Assembly: GCF_009363255.1 (NCBI RefSeq)
Contig: NZ_CP045318.1
Span: 2,531,501 to 2,595,500 of the forward strand
Direction of reading: 5' to 3'
From: Roseivivax sp. THAF197b
Lineage (GTDB): Bacteria; Pseudomonadota; Alphaproteobacteria; Rhodobacterales; Rhodobacteraceae
Length of the DNA stretch: 64,000 nucleotides
A program made the translations under genes and the position numbers. Positions 51,535-61,087 of this stretch are shown in pieces. The notes below the pieces were generated by a model, which had not been told where the DNA came from, did no database searches, and saw only the letters and a program-made list of their open reading frames with translations. Each line of letters begins with the position of its first letter. Position 1 is the first letter of the stretch.

Positions 51535-52668
51535 CTATGATGGTATTGAGGTATCAACGTTCGAAAAACGGTAATGCACGCGATCCACTTTCATAACTGC
51601 GGACGCTCTTTCATCAAAATCAAAGGCCGCCGGATCAAAGGCGCAGAGGTTAATACCTTTACCCACCGAACTGCGGTAGATGACGCCCTCGAATCCATTT
51701 CGTATCAGGATATCGGACAATAGTTGTGTGATGGAATATCGTTGCCTCTCCTCCGGGATTACCGGCGCGCTCAATAGTGTATCAATATGGTAGATAAGCG
51801 CGAAAAGGTCCAGCCGGGCATCCGACGAAGAGAAAGGGCCAATAGCAAGGTCGAAGCGTGCCACACGAAGGTCTTTACGAGCGCGGAACCCGCCAACCGA
51901 GACAAAATGACTCGGATGCGGCCGAATCTCGGCAAGAGCCGTTTCGATTTCAGAAGCAACATAGAGAACAGAAACGCCTTGTCGGTTGGTGCGACCGGCA
52001 GATGCCAGCGGAGGTGGCAGTGCGCCAATGGCCGAATCTTTATAGGGCGTAGCAACATGGGTAACATTGCGCCAATCAACGTGGACCGACCTCTCCTGGA
52101 CACCAATTCGCCCACGATACCAAATCGTTCCTTCCGTAACTGATGCTTCAATATCGTCCTTGATCTGATCGACAACTTTCTCCATCGCATCTTCAACCGC
52201 ATGAAAATTTTCACGTTCAAGTCGCTTTTCAATGCTTCGTAGCTCCCGGTTGCGTGTCTCGGGAATCGAAAACTGAATGCCCCGTCCTCCTACACCGTCG
52301 TCACCAGCAAAAAGGCAAATCCCCTTGTCATAGTCGGGGTAAATCTCCCCTTCCCAAGTGATCCGATTAATAAATTCGTCCTGGTAATCTTGGCACGTAG
52401 CGACTTCGAGGATTGGATTCTCTTGGCTAAGTAGGACTTCGTCTAAGGAAGTGCCGCCCCAATGATGATTGTAATCATCTTCGCTGAAATGCAGCCGTAT
52501 CAGCGCTCGGATGAGATTCCGTAGAAGTTCGAAGCGTTTTGGATTGAATACGTCCCCCAACGTCCCACATGCGCCGCAAACGCCCGCTTTCAGATCGCTT
52601 GTTACCAGTGCTTTTACTTCGGGGTGTTTAGCACATGCCGCACAAAGGCTGACCTGCTCTTCGTCCAT
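51535..52668 (-). CDS. RES-domain protein with HEPN/RES N-terminal domain (NAD+-degrading, toxin-like)
   Basis: This 377-residue protein opens with two CxxC pairs (LCAACAKHPE; GVCGACGTLG), likely a zinc site, and an HEPN/RES N-terminal type domain (FELLRNLIRALIRLHF). The C-terminal half is a RES domain: IWYRGRIGVQ, ASAGRTNRQGVSVLYVASEI and ALAEIRPHPSHFVSVGGF. RES enzymes break down NAD+ and can halt growth. No small antitoxin partner is adjacent, so it may be a single-gene defence or toxin system controlled by its own N-terminal domain. ATG 52668 has AGGGG upstream; 52698 is the alternative start. Confidence 0.8.
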   Translation of the reverse strand: MDEEQVSLCAACAKHPEVKALVTSDLKAGVCGACGTLGDVFNPKRFELLRNLIRALIRLHFSEDDYNHHWGGTSLDEVLLSQENPILEVATCQDYQDEFINRITWEGEIYPDYDKGICLFAGDDGVGGRGIQFSIPETRNRELRSIEKRLERENFHAVEDAMEKVVDQIKDDIEASVTEGTIWYRGRIGVQERSVHVDWRNVTHVATPYKDSAIGALPPPLASAGRTNRQGVSVLYVASEIETALAEIRPHPSHFVSVGGFRARKDLRVARFDLAIGPFSSSDARLDLFALIYHIDTLLSAPVIPEERQRYSITQLLSDILIRNGFEGVIYRSSVGKGINLCAFDPAAFDFDERASAVMKVDRVHYRFSNVDTSIPS

Positions 52669-52938
52669 CAAATTACGCCCCTGCTCACTTCGCACCATTT
52701 GGTATCGATGATCGCGCCCGACCCTCAGTTATTACCGAACTTCTTGGGACGCTACGACCGGAACGTCTGATGAAGTCAGGCAGAGCCCCACACCTGGCCA
52801 AAATCAGACTCTGCCATTCGTGCTCCAGCGCTCTAACGGCGGCTCTGGGCCGGTCGAGCTTCCAGCCGAAAGGGCAGACTATGGCAGTTTTCGGCAATTG
52901 TGTTGGGATGTCGGTATCTCGCGTCTCGAAAACGGCAA

Positions 52939-53889
52939 TCAGGTCCCTTGCCCGCACATCTTGATTGCCTTTTCCAGTGCGTGATCCGCTACGAACCGCA
53001 GCTTGTATCCTTCAACAATCAGCTCTTTTGCGCGCTCGATCTTCGTTCCGAAATGCGTAGTGCGCCAGTTCTTTGAAGCGTCCGAGGACACGACGATGTA
53101 GTCCGTGCGGCGCGTGACGGTTTTGCCTACCTCCCCACCGCAACGCTCGATCTCCTTAACGATGAAGCTCCGGGTCCCCATCTTCATGGGCCCAGTTAGC
53201 ACGAAACACCTCCCTTCAAACTCGATGAAAGCCGGATCAGAAATTGGCTCGTCCACTTGTGCGGTGTTGCCGATGTTCGGAACACCGGTGTCCACGTAAC
53301 CGTCGCCTACCAGCAAGGCGATCCATTGCCTGATCTCCTCTGCCTCATCATCGCTCAGCACCCTGTCGACCATAGCTGCCTCGGTCGCGCGCCAGAGGTC
53401 GCGATACACAGGGGAGGACGTCAGAATATCGCTGGCTCTGATCCTTTCGAGGATGGCGTCCGCTTCCTGCGGGAGGATCAGCCCGTCGCAGACGATACCA
53501 GCGCAAAACCCGAGGAATTCGTTCACTTCGTCTCGCTCGCTATACGGTGCCTCAGCTCGGATCTCTTTTCGTTTGTCCGCGGTCACGTCTTCGAGCGCTG
53601 CCATTAGATCATTTTGACCCGAGAAACATCGCGCCCGGATGTCCTCAGCCAAGTCTGACGCGTCTGGATCTTGGAAAAACTCTACGAACTTGTCCGCCTC
53701 GGCGAGTATTGCTGCCTCCTCACCGGGCTCGATCCTGTTGGATGAAAGGGCACCTTCGAGAAAACCGATCCAGTAGACTTCGCGCTTTCTATCGTTCGCG
53801 TTCTTCTGGATACGGTCGATGTCTGCGTCAGCTTTCGGGAGGTATGAAGGTGCTGGCATCTTGGAAAAAGCTTTTTCAGATAAAGTCAT
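52939..53889 (-). CDS. TerB-like N terminus plus BRCT domain protein
   Basis: This 316-residue protein has an acidic helical N-terminal region of about 190 residues with two TerB-like repeats (IGFLEGALSSNRIEPGEEAA; LGFCAGIVCDGLILPQEADA) and a C-terminal BRCT domain (FEGRCFVLTGPMKMGTRSFI; VTRRTDYIVVSSDASKNW). BRCT domains bind DNA ends or phosphorylated partners, as in LigA. Proteins of this kind occur in phages and islands; the function is unknown. Upstream starts (53919, 54216) are possible, but ATG 53889 follows AAAGGG. Confidence 0.7.
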   Translation of the reverse strand: MTLSEKAFSKMPAPSYLPKADADIDRIQKNANDRKREVYWIGFLEGALSSNRIEPGEEAAILAEADKFVEFFQDPDASDLAEDIRARCFSGQNDLMAALEDVTADKRKEIRAEAPYSERDEVNEFLGFCAGIVCDGLILPQEADAILERIRASDILTSSPVYRDLWRATEAAMVDRVLSDDEAEEIRQWIALLVGDGYVDTGVPNIGNTAQVDEPISDPAFIEFEGRCFVLTGPMKMGTRSFIVKEIERCGGEVGKTVTRRTDYIVVSSDASKNWRTTHFGTKIERAKELIVEGYKLRFVADHALEKAIKMCGQGT

Positions 53890-54355
53890 AGCCGGGGCCC
53901 TTTGGATTGAATGACTCATGGTAGACACGGATATCAGACCGGGGCAAACTCTTTCATGGTTTGATCCCAGTCGAGTATCAGTCGCGATCAGAAAAGTCTT
54001 GCGACCGACCATCATTGGCTGACCGATGCCGCATGCTGGCGCGAATGACCGCTCCAAAACAATTGCACCGCTACGAGCGACTGTTGGCGGACCGCGGCTA
54101 TGGGCCGAAAATGTCCGCGCTGCAGAGCGAGCGATCCGACTGATCGCCAAAGGGTAGCAAGCCCGTCCTAAAGGCTTGTTTCGCAATGATCCTGTGGACG
54201 CGAATGTTGGCTCCAATTATCGCTCACCGCCAGCTTCGTTGTCGATTCCAGTCTACCCAGTAAGGATGTTTGCGCACCCATTCGAACATAAACCGCTCGC
54301 ACGATTGACGAAGAACTGAGCTACTCCCCGATCCTTGGACAGTTTCCGTGGTGAT

Positions 54356-55198
54356 CTAAGCTACTCTCTGCCCCTGCTGGTCGGTTTCTATTTGGTTGAA
54401 GTAGACCACGGCGGGCGGCTGCCCGCCATGGGCGGCGTGAGGCCGCTGGTGGTTGTAGAAGGTGATCCATCTACCAACCCCTGCCTTCGCCTGCGAGCCG
54501 GTCTCCCAGGCGTGCAGATAGACGCACTCATACTTCAAGGACCGCCAGAGGCGTTCGATGAAGATGTTGTCGAGGCACCGCCCTTTGCCATCCATGGAGA
54601 TCCGGGCCCCGATCCGCTTCAGCCGGTCGGTCCAGGCGAAGGACGTGAACTGCGAGCCCTGATCGGTGTTCATGATCTCGGGTGGGCCGAAGCGGTGGAC
54701 CGCCTCGTTCAGCGCCTCGATGCAGAAGTCCGCCTCCAGCGTGTTCGAGATGCGCCAGGCCAGCACCTTGCGGGTGAACCAGTCCATGATGGCGACCAGG
54801 TAGAGGAAGCCTCGTCGCATCGGCAGGTAGGTGATGTCGGCGCACCAGACCTGGTTGGGCCGATCGACCCGCAGGCCACCCAGAAGGTAGGGGGAAGTCT
54901 TGTGCCCCTTCGCGGGCTTGCTCGTGTTGGGCTTCTGGTAGATCGGCATCAGACGCATGAGCCGCATCAGTCGGCGGATGCGTTTCACGTTCACTGCGTG
55001 CCCCTCGTTCTGCAGGTGCCAAGTCATCTGCCGGACGCCGTAGAATGGGGTTTCCAGGAACTGCCGGTCGATCAGTTGCATGAGCGCCAGGTTCACTGCG
55101 GTCTCGCCCTGCGGAGCGTAGTAGAACGACGACCGCGAGATCGACAGCAGGCGGCATTGCGCCCCGATCGACAGCGTGGGGTGAGAGCGTTCGATCAT
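54356..55198 (-). CDS. IS3-family transposase OrfB (DDE catalytic part)
   Basis: The rve integrase core has all three acidic residues: Asp in VWCADITYLPM, Asp in MNTDQGSQFTSF and Glu in NIFIERLWRSLKYE. Its N-terminal part has the HTH_21 motif (KRIRRLMRLMRLMPIY). It is normally made as OrfAB by -1 frameshifting; the run of T residues at GATTTTTTG (about 55242-55250) is the likely slip site. The independent ATG 55198 is only a formal start. The C terminus has YNHQRPHAAHGGQPPA. Confidence 0.92.
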   Translation of the reverse strand: MIERSHPTLSIGAQCRLLSISRSSFYYAPQGETAVNLALMQLIDRQFLETPFYGVRQMTWHLQNEGHAVNVKRIRRLMRLMRLMPIYQKPNTSKPAKGHKTSPYLLGGLRVDRPNQVWCADITYLPMRRGFLYLVAIMDWFTRKVLAWRISNTLEADFCIEALNEAVHRFGPPEIMNTDQGSQFTSFAWTDRLKRIGARISMDGKGRCLDNIFIERLWRSLKYECVYLHAWETGSQAKAGVGRWITFYNHQRPHAAHGGQPPAVVYFNQIETDQQGQRVA

Positions 55199-55206
55199 CC
55201 CGCGCC

Positions 55207-55500
55207 TCACTTGCCGGTCCAGGGTTTGAGCTTTCTGGACAAAAAATCGTTGGCGACAGCCAGCTCTCCGATCTTGGCGTGCAGCGACCGCACTGTCTCC
55301 TCGTCGAGCTCGGCCTTCTTCTTGCTGCCACGCTCGAAGATATCCGATGCCCCCTCGAGCAGCGCCTTCTTCCACTGGTGGATCATGGTCGGATGCACGC
55401 CGTATTCCGCGGCCAGTTCCGACACGGTGCGCTCGCCCTTTAAAGCTTCCAGCGCCACGCGAGCCTTGAAGCCCGCATCATGGTTCCTGCGTTTCGACAT
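55207..55500 (-). CDS. IS3-family transposase OrfA (DNA-binding part)
   Basis: This 97-residue protein has the helix-turn-helix of IS3 OrfA (FKARVALEALKGERTVSELA; YGVHPTMIHQWKKALLEG) and a leucine-zipper-like C-terminal helix (ETVRSLHAKIGELAVANDFL). It starts at ATG 55500, 81 bases inside the right end of the IS, and ends downstream of the frameshift site shared with OrfB. Confidence 0.92.
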   Translation of the reverse strand: MSKRRNHDAGFKARVALEALKGERTVSELAAEYGVHPTMIHQWKKALLEGASDIFERGSKKKAELDEETVRSLHAKIGELAVANDFLSRKLKPWTGK

Positions 55501-56199
55501 GTTCTGATCTCCTCGTTCTTGGAGACCAGCAGACGTTAGATCGTAGCTTGCGTCACTGTCCGATTTTCGGGGAGGTGCTCAAACCTTGTCTTCGAGACGC
55601 GGGTCGCTGCAAACAACAAAATACGCGAACCCGATGTCTCCAGTGCGCTTGGCTGCTTGGGCAATAGGAAGTGTCCTTCGAAGTTGGCTTTCCGGTGCCG
55701 TTCCATCACGCATGGAGCGGAACCATCGGATGTCGTGTTTGATCTTTCCACAAATACTTCGACCAGTCTCGCCGATACGAACACCGCGTTCTGGCTTGTA
55801 GACCTCCGCGTAAATCCCTGCCCTGGTTGTTATGTACTCAACGGCCAGCCCTTGCCCCGTGAACTCTACATTTAGCTGAATGTCTTCAAACAAGGCATTT
55901 CGCTGTTTCTGCATGATCAAAAGCCCCGCCTGTGTCGGCTACAGAATATCTTTTGGTCGGCTGTTCGAAAAGTGGCCATAGGAAGGAGCGCTTCAAAAGG
56001 CAGGTCCCCACCTGCCGAACTCCGATTGCATTATAGCCGCATCAGCAGAGCAGTGGTCGACATCGGGGCGGCGCTGCACAGTCGAGAGTCGCCTACTTTG
56101 CGTGCGAGACAACCAGTCAACCCCAAAAGAGCAACATATTGTAAAAATTACCAGAAGGCGACGAGCGGCTGCTGTTCGAGGTAAATGTTAGCTTGGCGT

Positions 56200-56475
56200 G
56201 GCTGCGCGCGACCTCGCGCGACCTGCCGTTCATGTAAAAACCCCTATTTTAAAGACTGTGCGCGGGTGCGCGACCGGCGCGACGAAACAGTCACCGACCG
56301 TTTCCGAAAAGTGCGCGCAGTCTAGCGATGGCTCACAGGCCTTTCCTCAGAAAAAGAACCTACTTCTCTTTCGCGCCGGTCGCGCACTCGCGCACAGCTC
56401 AATTTTATTGGGTTTAAGGCCACTTTAAGGTCGCGCACAGCTCGCGCGGGGTCGCGCACAGCCTTTCGCGCACAA
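56200..56475. other. Iteron-like GC-rich array with AT-rich segments, candidate replication origin of the element
   Basis: TCGCGCAC occurs on the plus strand at 56380, 56388, 56431, 56452 and 56466, mostly as TCGCGCACA(G). The inverted form GTGCGCGG/GTGCGCGA occurs at 56258 and 56266, and GCGCGACCT twice at about 56205-56224. In two places the copies are spaced exactly 8 bp. AT-rich stretches lie between (56351-56371 and 56401-56430). The array lies directly behind the primase/helicase-like gene, as iterons do in satellite P4 and PICIs. Function is inferred. Confidence 0.5.
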
Positions 56476-56520
56476 GAGGGGCGACAAACGCCGCCCCATC
56501 CCATCCGCTCATCAGACCAA

Positions 56521-59500
56521 TCACCATTCGAGTTTACCCCGATGGATGCGGTAGTTCCGCAACCGGCGCGGTTTCGCGCCCTTGTCCTGGAATATAACCT
56601 CACTTGGCAAGCGATCGTGTGTCCGGTCCTTCTCCGACCGGCGGATCAGAGCGCCACAGTCGTCTAGCGCTTTGAGCAATCCGTCGAGCGTTCCACTAAG
56701 GCCGAGATCGGTCACGTTTTTGATCGCCTCGGCATCAAGAATCACAGTGTCATCGGCATACCATCCAATGCGCTTGGTGTGGCCGACATCTCCCGCCTCG
56801 TGCGCAGGCACGAGAGCGCCGCGCCCCTGCGCAGCCGTCAACGCCGACCGGAAACCATCGAGCATACTGACCTCACCCTTGGTGGCTTCCCCCTCGACCG
56901 ACGACATGAATTTCCGGAAGCCTTCGAGCACGGCATCGCGAACGGCGGTGCGGTCCGGGATCAGTCCGGCGTCACAAGCCAGCTCGCCCGAAACCAGTAG
57001 CAATGCGAAAACCTCCGACGCCCGCATGGTCCCTGAGGGTATCTCAACCCCAACAGGCACCGACGTTCTGGCGATCTCCACTTCCGCCGCGCTAACGCGC
57101 GCCTTGAGCGCTTCGACATCATCGACGATTCCCGCCTGGACAAGATACCTGATGAACATGGGCCCGGCATGACCGAAGTTTTCATTCGCCTTTTTCAAAC
57201 GGGCGATAACGTCCCGTGAGACGGTTACTGCTCCCGTAACTGAGATGTCGGGAAACCTAACACTGGTTCCGGTCCGATAGTCACCTCGCTTGCCAGCGGA
57301 TTCGATTTCGACCCGAAGTGTGCGCTCGTTGCTCAGCAAGACGAAAGGACGGTATCGCGCCCCCTTGGCGAGACCGGCATCCCGCCCCTTCTTGCGTCCC
57401 TTCCCGCTGCCCAATGCGACGTTAAACAGAGCGTCGCTAAGCATCCGCTTGTTGTTCAGAGCGCCGATCTCGTCGAGGCACAGCAGCGTCTCCGAGCCGA
57501 TGGTGCAGAGGTCCTCCATCGCGTTGGCGGTGTTGTTCATTGGAAAGAAAGCAGAACTGCGCGGAGCGGGGTTGCCCCACACGCTTGCTCCGAGTTGTAA
57601 GGCAATGCTCTTCCCTTTTGAGCTGTCCCCAGACAGGTTTAAACCGCGCGGCGGGAGGTCTGCCAAACCGATGACTGGTCCGACGAAGGAGGCGCACAAG
57701 CCGAGGGTCCAGTGGAAGTTGCTGTTCGCATGGCGCTCGTCGTGCGGATCAGCAGACCACATTGCCGCGTCAGCGGCATCTCTCCACTCTTCCATACTGC
57801 CACGCGCCCGACGGTCCTCGAACGCTCCTGTCGGTGATAGCTTGGTTGTTGCGGCCTGAACAGACACGGCGCGGATGAACTCATCTGTCGGAAGCAGAAA
57901 CCCCAGCACGCGGTCCAGCCGGTCGCGTTGCCATCCCGGACGGGGCGATACAGTGATTTGTCGTTTAACGGAAATGTTGTTCAAAAGGCGTAGAAAGTGG
58001 TTCTTCATTCCCGTTCCGCGCCCCAAGAAGTTGAATCCTGCATCCGCAAGGTTCTTGATGATGTCCCCGCCGCTCTCTGAGACAATCTCTGCTCGGGGGA
58101 GCGACTGCTCGACCTTTTCGCCGGTCCGGTTCTTGAATTCGATCATAAGAGCCGCTCCGCTGGACCTTGTGTCGTCCATCGCGTCGCCTACGACATCGAA
58201 GGTCTGGCATACTGGCACAGGGTCCTCGCCTTCCTTCGGACTTGTCCAGATGATCCCATCTTTCATTCGGAACCCAAACGTGTCTTCGATCCATTTCGCA
58301 CAAGGTATCGGCTTGTTGAGATTACCATCGCCCTCACTCGAAGCCGCATCGTCCTCGATAACCTCCTGATCTTCCTCCTCATCGTCAGGCCAGAGATACG
58401 TTTCGTTCTCGATATCCTGCTTTTCGATCCAGCCGTCTTCGAGGGCTTTCGCAAGGTAATCAAGCCGGTCCATTCCGTTCGACTGGCAGCCATTTCGGTG
58501 GCATCCCCAATTAAACCCTCGCCCATAGCCGTCAGCGTTTGTGATCCAAGCCGAGCCATCTGTTTCGTCGGAGTGGAGGTGCTTGTACGGGCAAACAACT
58601 TCGATCTTTTCGCTGTCCACGTCGCGAACGACCATCTGCGAGGCATTGTCTCTGATGAGGTCTGCCATGCGGATGCGCCGGGCATGACCCCTCGCCCAGC
58701 CTTTCAGCCAAGCGCCGGGGCCGTCTTCGGCTTCTTGCTTGTCATCTGGCAGTTCGTGTTCTTCGATCTCGGCCAGTGTCAGCGGACGCCCGCGTATCAG
58801 CTCAATGCACGGCTCGACCCCCGGACGATGGGAGGGCATGTAGTAGGCTCGGCTCACGTCTACGCAGGAACGATCGGGGATCACTCCGACATGGTCGGCA
58901 TAGCCAAGAAGTAGGCGCTTCCAGCGCTCGTGTGCCTTCCGCTGCGTTGGGGCGAGATCGGTAATACGCAACGGCTCGGAAAGCGGGAACAGAATGCGGA
59001 ACTTCTCCAGCGGCTCGTGCTCGATCCTTATCATGACGCCTTCGGGCGTGTGGAAGCTCTGTTCCGCAATCGTGACATTGGCGATGTGATGTTCGCGGTG
59101 CTTGCCCTGCATACGCAGGAAATCCCTTACCTCCTCATTCGTCGGGTGTCGCTCTTCCTGGATAAAGCTAAGCACACGGTCGCGCGGGATGACCGTCTCC
59201 GTTGTTTGATCGTTATAGGAGGCATAAATTATCGCAGCGACATCCATTTCCTCGATCTTGTCAGCGACGGCGTTAAGGGAGTCGCCCGAGTCCACGTCGA
59301 GCGCCAGAAACTCCAGCGTCACCATGCCGTTCTTGGTGCGCCCAGAAAATTTGTTCCCGCCCGCTCCCGAACCGGGCACAACAGGATAGTACCCCTTCTT
59401 CTTCTTGCATGGGCTGGAGGTCAGTCCACCTTCGCCATAGAGCCATGCACCGAACCTTGCAGCTTCGTTTTTCCACTGCGTCTGCTTAGCGTCCCGGTTC

Positions 59501-59700
59501 TTTAGCTTTGGAAGGAGGAGCGTCATTGTGCGGCGGAGCAAGGCGTCCCATTCTGGGGAGTGCACACCCCCGAGTGCGGCGTCTTTCCATGTCGTCGCGC
59601 GTGGTTCCGGCCATTTCCGCGCTATGGCATGGGCGTTGTCCGCAGGCATAGCTTCTTCGTTCGCGGCCTCAGCCGCGTTCAGATTTTTGTCGTTATTCAT
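56521..59700 (-). CDS. Large DUF927-type primase/helicase-like replication protein
   Basis: This 1059-residue protein is the largest in the element. The N-terminal part has an acidic motif FLALDVDSGDS typical of primase-polymerase or RepA-like folds. A possible zinc site (CPYKHLH, then CHRNGC, residues 370-405) follows. The C-terminal half is DUF927, with Walker A GDSSKGKS (691-698) and Walker B LLCLDEIGAL. DUF927 proteins are helicase-like ATPases of phages and islands. It should start replication of the excised element, probably at the nearby repeat array. It carries no integrase or nuclease motif. Confidence 0.85.
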   Translation of the reverse strand: MNNDKNLNAAEAANEEAMPADNAHAIARKWPEPRATTWKDAALGGVHSPEWDALLRRTMTLLLPKLKNRDAKQTQWKNEAARFGAWLYGEGGLTSSPCKKKKGYYPVVPGSGAGGNKFSGRTKNGMVTLEFLALDVDSGDSLNAVADKIEEMDVAAIIYASYNDQTTETVIPRDRVLSFIQEERHPTNEEVRDFLRMQGKHREHHIANVTIAEQSFHTPEGVMIRIEHEPLEKFRILFPLSEPLRITDLAPTQRKAHERWKRLLLGYADHVGVIPDRSCVDVSRAYYMPSHRPGVEPCIELIRGRPLTLAEIEEHELPDDKQEAEDGPGAWLKGWARGHARRIRMADLIRDNASQMVVRDVDSEKIEVVCPYKHLHSDETDGSAWITNADGYGRGFNWGCHRNGCQSNGMDRLDYLAKALEDGWIEKQDIENETYLWPDDEEEDQEVIEDDAASSEGDGNLNKPIPCAKWIEDTFGFRMKDGIIWTSPKEGEDPVPVCQTFDVVGDAMDDTRSSGAALMIEFKNRTGEKVEQSLPRAEIVSESGGDIIKNLADAGFNFLGRGTGMKNHFLRLLNNISVKRQITVSPRPGWQRDRLDRVLGFLLPTDEFIRAVSVQAATTKLSPTGAFEDRRARGSMEEWRDAADAAMWSADPHDERHANSNFHWTLGLCASFVGPVIGLADLPPRGLNLSGDSSKGKSIALQLGASVWGNPAPRSSAFFPMNNTANAMEDLCTIGSETLLCLDEIGALNNKRMLSDALFNVALGSGKGRKKGRDAGLAKGARYRPFVLLSNERTLRVEIESAGKRGDYRTGTSVRFPDISVTGAVTVSRDVIARLKKANENFGHAGPMFIRYLVQAGIVDDVEALKARVSAAEVEIARTSVPVGVEIPSGTMRASEVFALLLVSGELACDAGLIPDRTAVRDAVLEGFRKFMSSVEGEATKGEVSMLDGFRSALTAAQGRGALVPAHEAGDVGHTKRIGWYADDTVILDAEAIKNVTDLGLSGTLDGLLKALDDCGALIRRSEKDRTHDRLPSEVIFQDKGAKPRRLRNYRIHRGKLEW

Positions 59701-59942
59701 GGTGACCTTTCACCTAGTTTCGTGTGGGTTCCGGTGACAGCAGCTTGCAGATAACCGCTGTTTTTCCCCGCGCTGTTCCCACGATTAATCAGATGGAGGC
59801 ACGTCGGCTCATAGGCCGTACGCGGCACCTCCCACCTTCATAAATGATTCGCAACTCCCCCGATAGGGGTTGGTGCTTCATACATTACATTATTTGTCAA
59901 CCTAAAATTTTCGCAGTGCGAACTTTCGGTTGATAAATCGGA

Positions 59943-60377
59943 TCAGTCGTCCAGCGTGTCGTCGGGAGCAAACACCTCGCCCCACCAGCGCTGCCCCGCG
60001 AAGGAAAGCGTGTAGCGCCTACCGAGGAGACTTTCGCGGTTGGCCCAGATCATCTTATTGCTGACCTCGCGGGGCCAGAATCCTGCGCCTAGCGCGGCGA
60101 TTTCAGCGAGATGCCGGTCGCGGCAAGCTTCCGCGAGAGACGCAAAGCGCAAGAACAGCACATCCGCGTTGGACCAGCACTCGATGCGGCGAGCCTCGCC
60201 CACCAGCTCTGCCGTAACGCGGTCGACCTCGGCAGGATCATGATAGGCGAGGCGCTCGATATACGCGCAGTGCCGTGCGCTGTCGGCGCAAGTTGCTCGT
60301 TCAGGGGCCTTCGTGAGCTTTTCCGCGACAGAGGCCATAATGCGCCGCTGACGCGGCGTGAGATCAGCATGCTTCAT
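59943..60377 (-). CDS. Hypothetical protein of the element's early region
   Basis: This 144-residue protein begins MKHADLTPRQRRIMASVAEK and is rich in Arg and Glu. It has a WSNADVLFLRFASLAEACRD helix and the C-terminal SFAGQRWWGEVF. It has no signal peptide or membrane segment, and I do not recognise it. It lies in the same direction as the primase and the small genes near the tRNA. The 242 bases between it and the primase gene are AT-rich (59820-59940) and may hold a promoter. Confidence 0.65.
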   Translation of the reverse strand: MKHADLTPRQRRIMASVAEKLTKAPERATCADSARHCAYIERLAYHDPAEVDRVTAELVGEARRIECWSNADVLFLRFASLAEACRDRHLAEIAALGAGFWPREVSNKMIWANRESLLGRRYTLSFAGQRWWGEVFAPDDTLDD

Positions 60378-60733
60378 ATTTCAGTCTTCCATGGTGACGT
60401 TGTTCCTCGTGATTGATGGCTTGGCTCTGTGTCTCGCGAGGAGGGCGGGATCAGACAGATCGGGGTAGGCCTTGCCTCAGAAGTGTCGGGGGGCGGGGTA
60501 GTGAGCTGTGCGGCACCCCCGGTGCAAGCGCTATCGACTCGCCGCCGCTCCGCCCATCCGGACGCCTAAAGGACGCCCGAAATCGGAATTCTTCAAAAAA
60601 GACGCTTCGCAGTACGGCTCCAAGGAGAACAAATGCCGTCCCGCCTGTTGGTCGACAGGCAGGGAGGAGTGCCGCTTTGCGCGTCGACCTCGACAACGGC
60701 GAGAGAAGTAAGACGCGTCGGGTTCTTCCCGGG
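60378..60733. other. Intergenic region, no gene recognised
   Basis: These 356 bases have open frames on both strands but no ribosome binding site or family resemblance, and no repeats were seen. Confidence 0.45.
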
Positions 60734-61087
60734 CTAGATTGCCCCTCCACATTTCGGGCAGCAGCGCCCAGCGCCAATTCGGCGAGCACGATCCATCGCG
60801 AGCAACCATTCCGCGACGACATCGGGTTCGGAAGCGATCTCGGCCTCGGTCTTGCGCCCCTCGTCTGCGCAGCGCTGGGCGACCAATCGCGCTGAGGCGG
60901 GGGCCTCATCGAGGGCTTTATCCAGTCTCTGCAGCGCGCCCGAAAGCACCGAAGCTTCGTCGATCAGGCGCGGCAGCGCCGCCTTGGCATTGCGGCCCAT
61001 GTCCGTCCCGCAATGACGCAGCTCCGCCAGTGATGCCCGGATCACCATCGCGAGCGCAGCGATATTGGACTCATGTGCATTGGTCAC
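60734..61087 (-). CDS. Hypothetical protein with C-terminal CxxC
   Basis: This 117-residue protein is mainly helical (NIAALAMVIRASLAELRHCG; LQRLDKALDEAPASARLVAQ) and ends in GRCCPKCGGAI, a CxxC that may bind zinc or form half of a site. Its start overlaps the terminase-like gene by four bases, so they are translated together. I do not recognise the family. Confidence 0.65.
   Translation of the reverse strand: MTNAHESNIAALAMVIRASLAELRHCGTDMGRNAKAALPRLIDEASVLSGALQRLDKALDEAPASARLVAQRCADEGRKTEAEIASEPDVVAEWLLAMDRARRIGAGRCCPKCGGAI

Larger units (their letters stand above)
54317..55581 (-). mobile_element. IS3-family insertion sequence, 1265 bp
   Basis: The ends are imperfect inverted repeats of about 27 bp, left TGAGCTACTCCCCGATC and right (reverse complement) TGAGCACCTCCCCGAAA, both continuing to GGACAGT. 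AAC flanks both sides (54314-54316, 55582-55584) as a 3-bp target duplication. It carries orfA and orfB in the usual overlapping arrangement. The intact ends and clean duplication suggest recent insertion. Confidence 0.93.
54224..55920 (-). pseudogene. GIY-YIG-like nuclease gene interrupted by an IS3-family element
   Basis: The 5' part (55920-55582, 113 residues) shows a GIY-YIG-like core: AGIYAEVYKPERGVRIGETG, with Gly-Ile-Tyr, then RIG. The insertion at 54317-55581 cuts it after Val113. Removing the element and one copy of the 3-bp target repeat joins it in frame to 54313-54224, adding 30 residues (LRQSCERFMFEWVRKHPYWV and onward) before a stop, for 143 residues in total. So the original gene was intact until the insertion. 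The truncated product may still be made, with its stop supplied by the IS end. Confidence 0.85.

Noticed and set aside
60413..60909. Overlapping frames of about 155 codons on both strands
   Set aside because: No ribosome binding site or family pattern; both are likely chance open frames.
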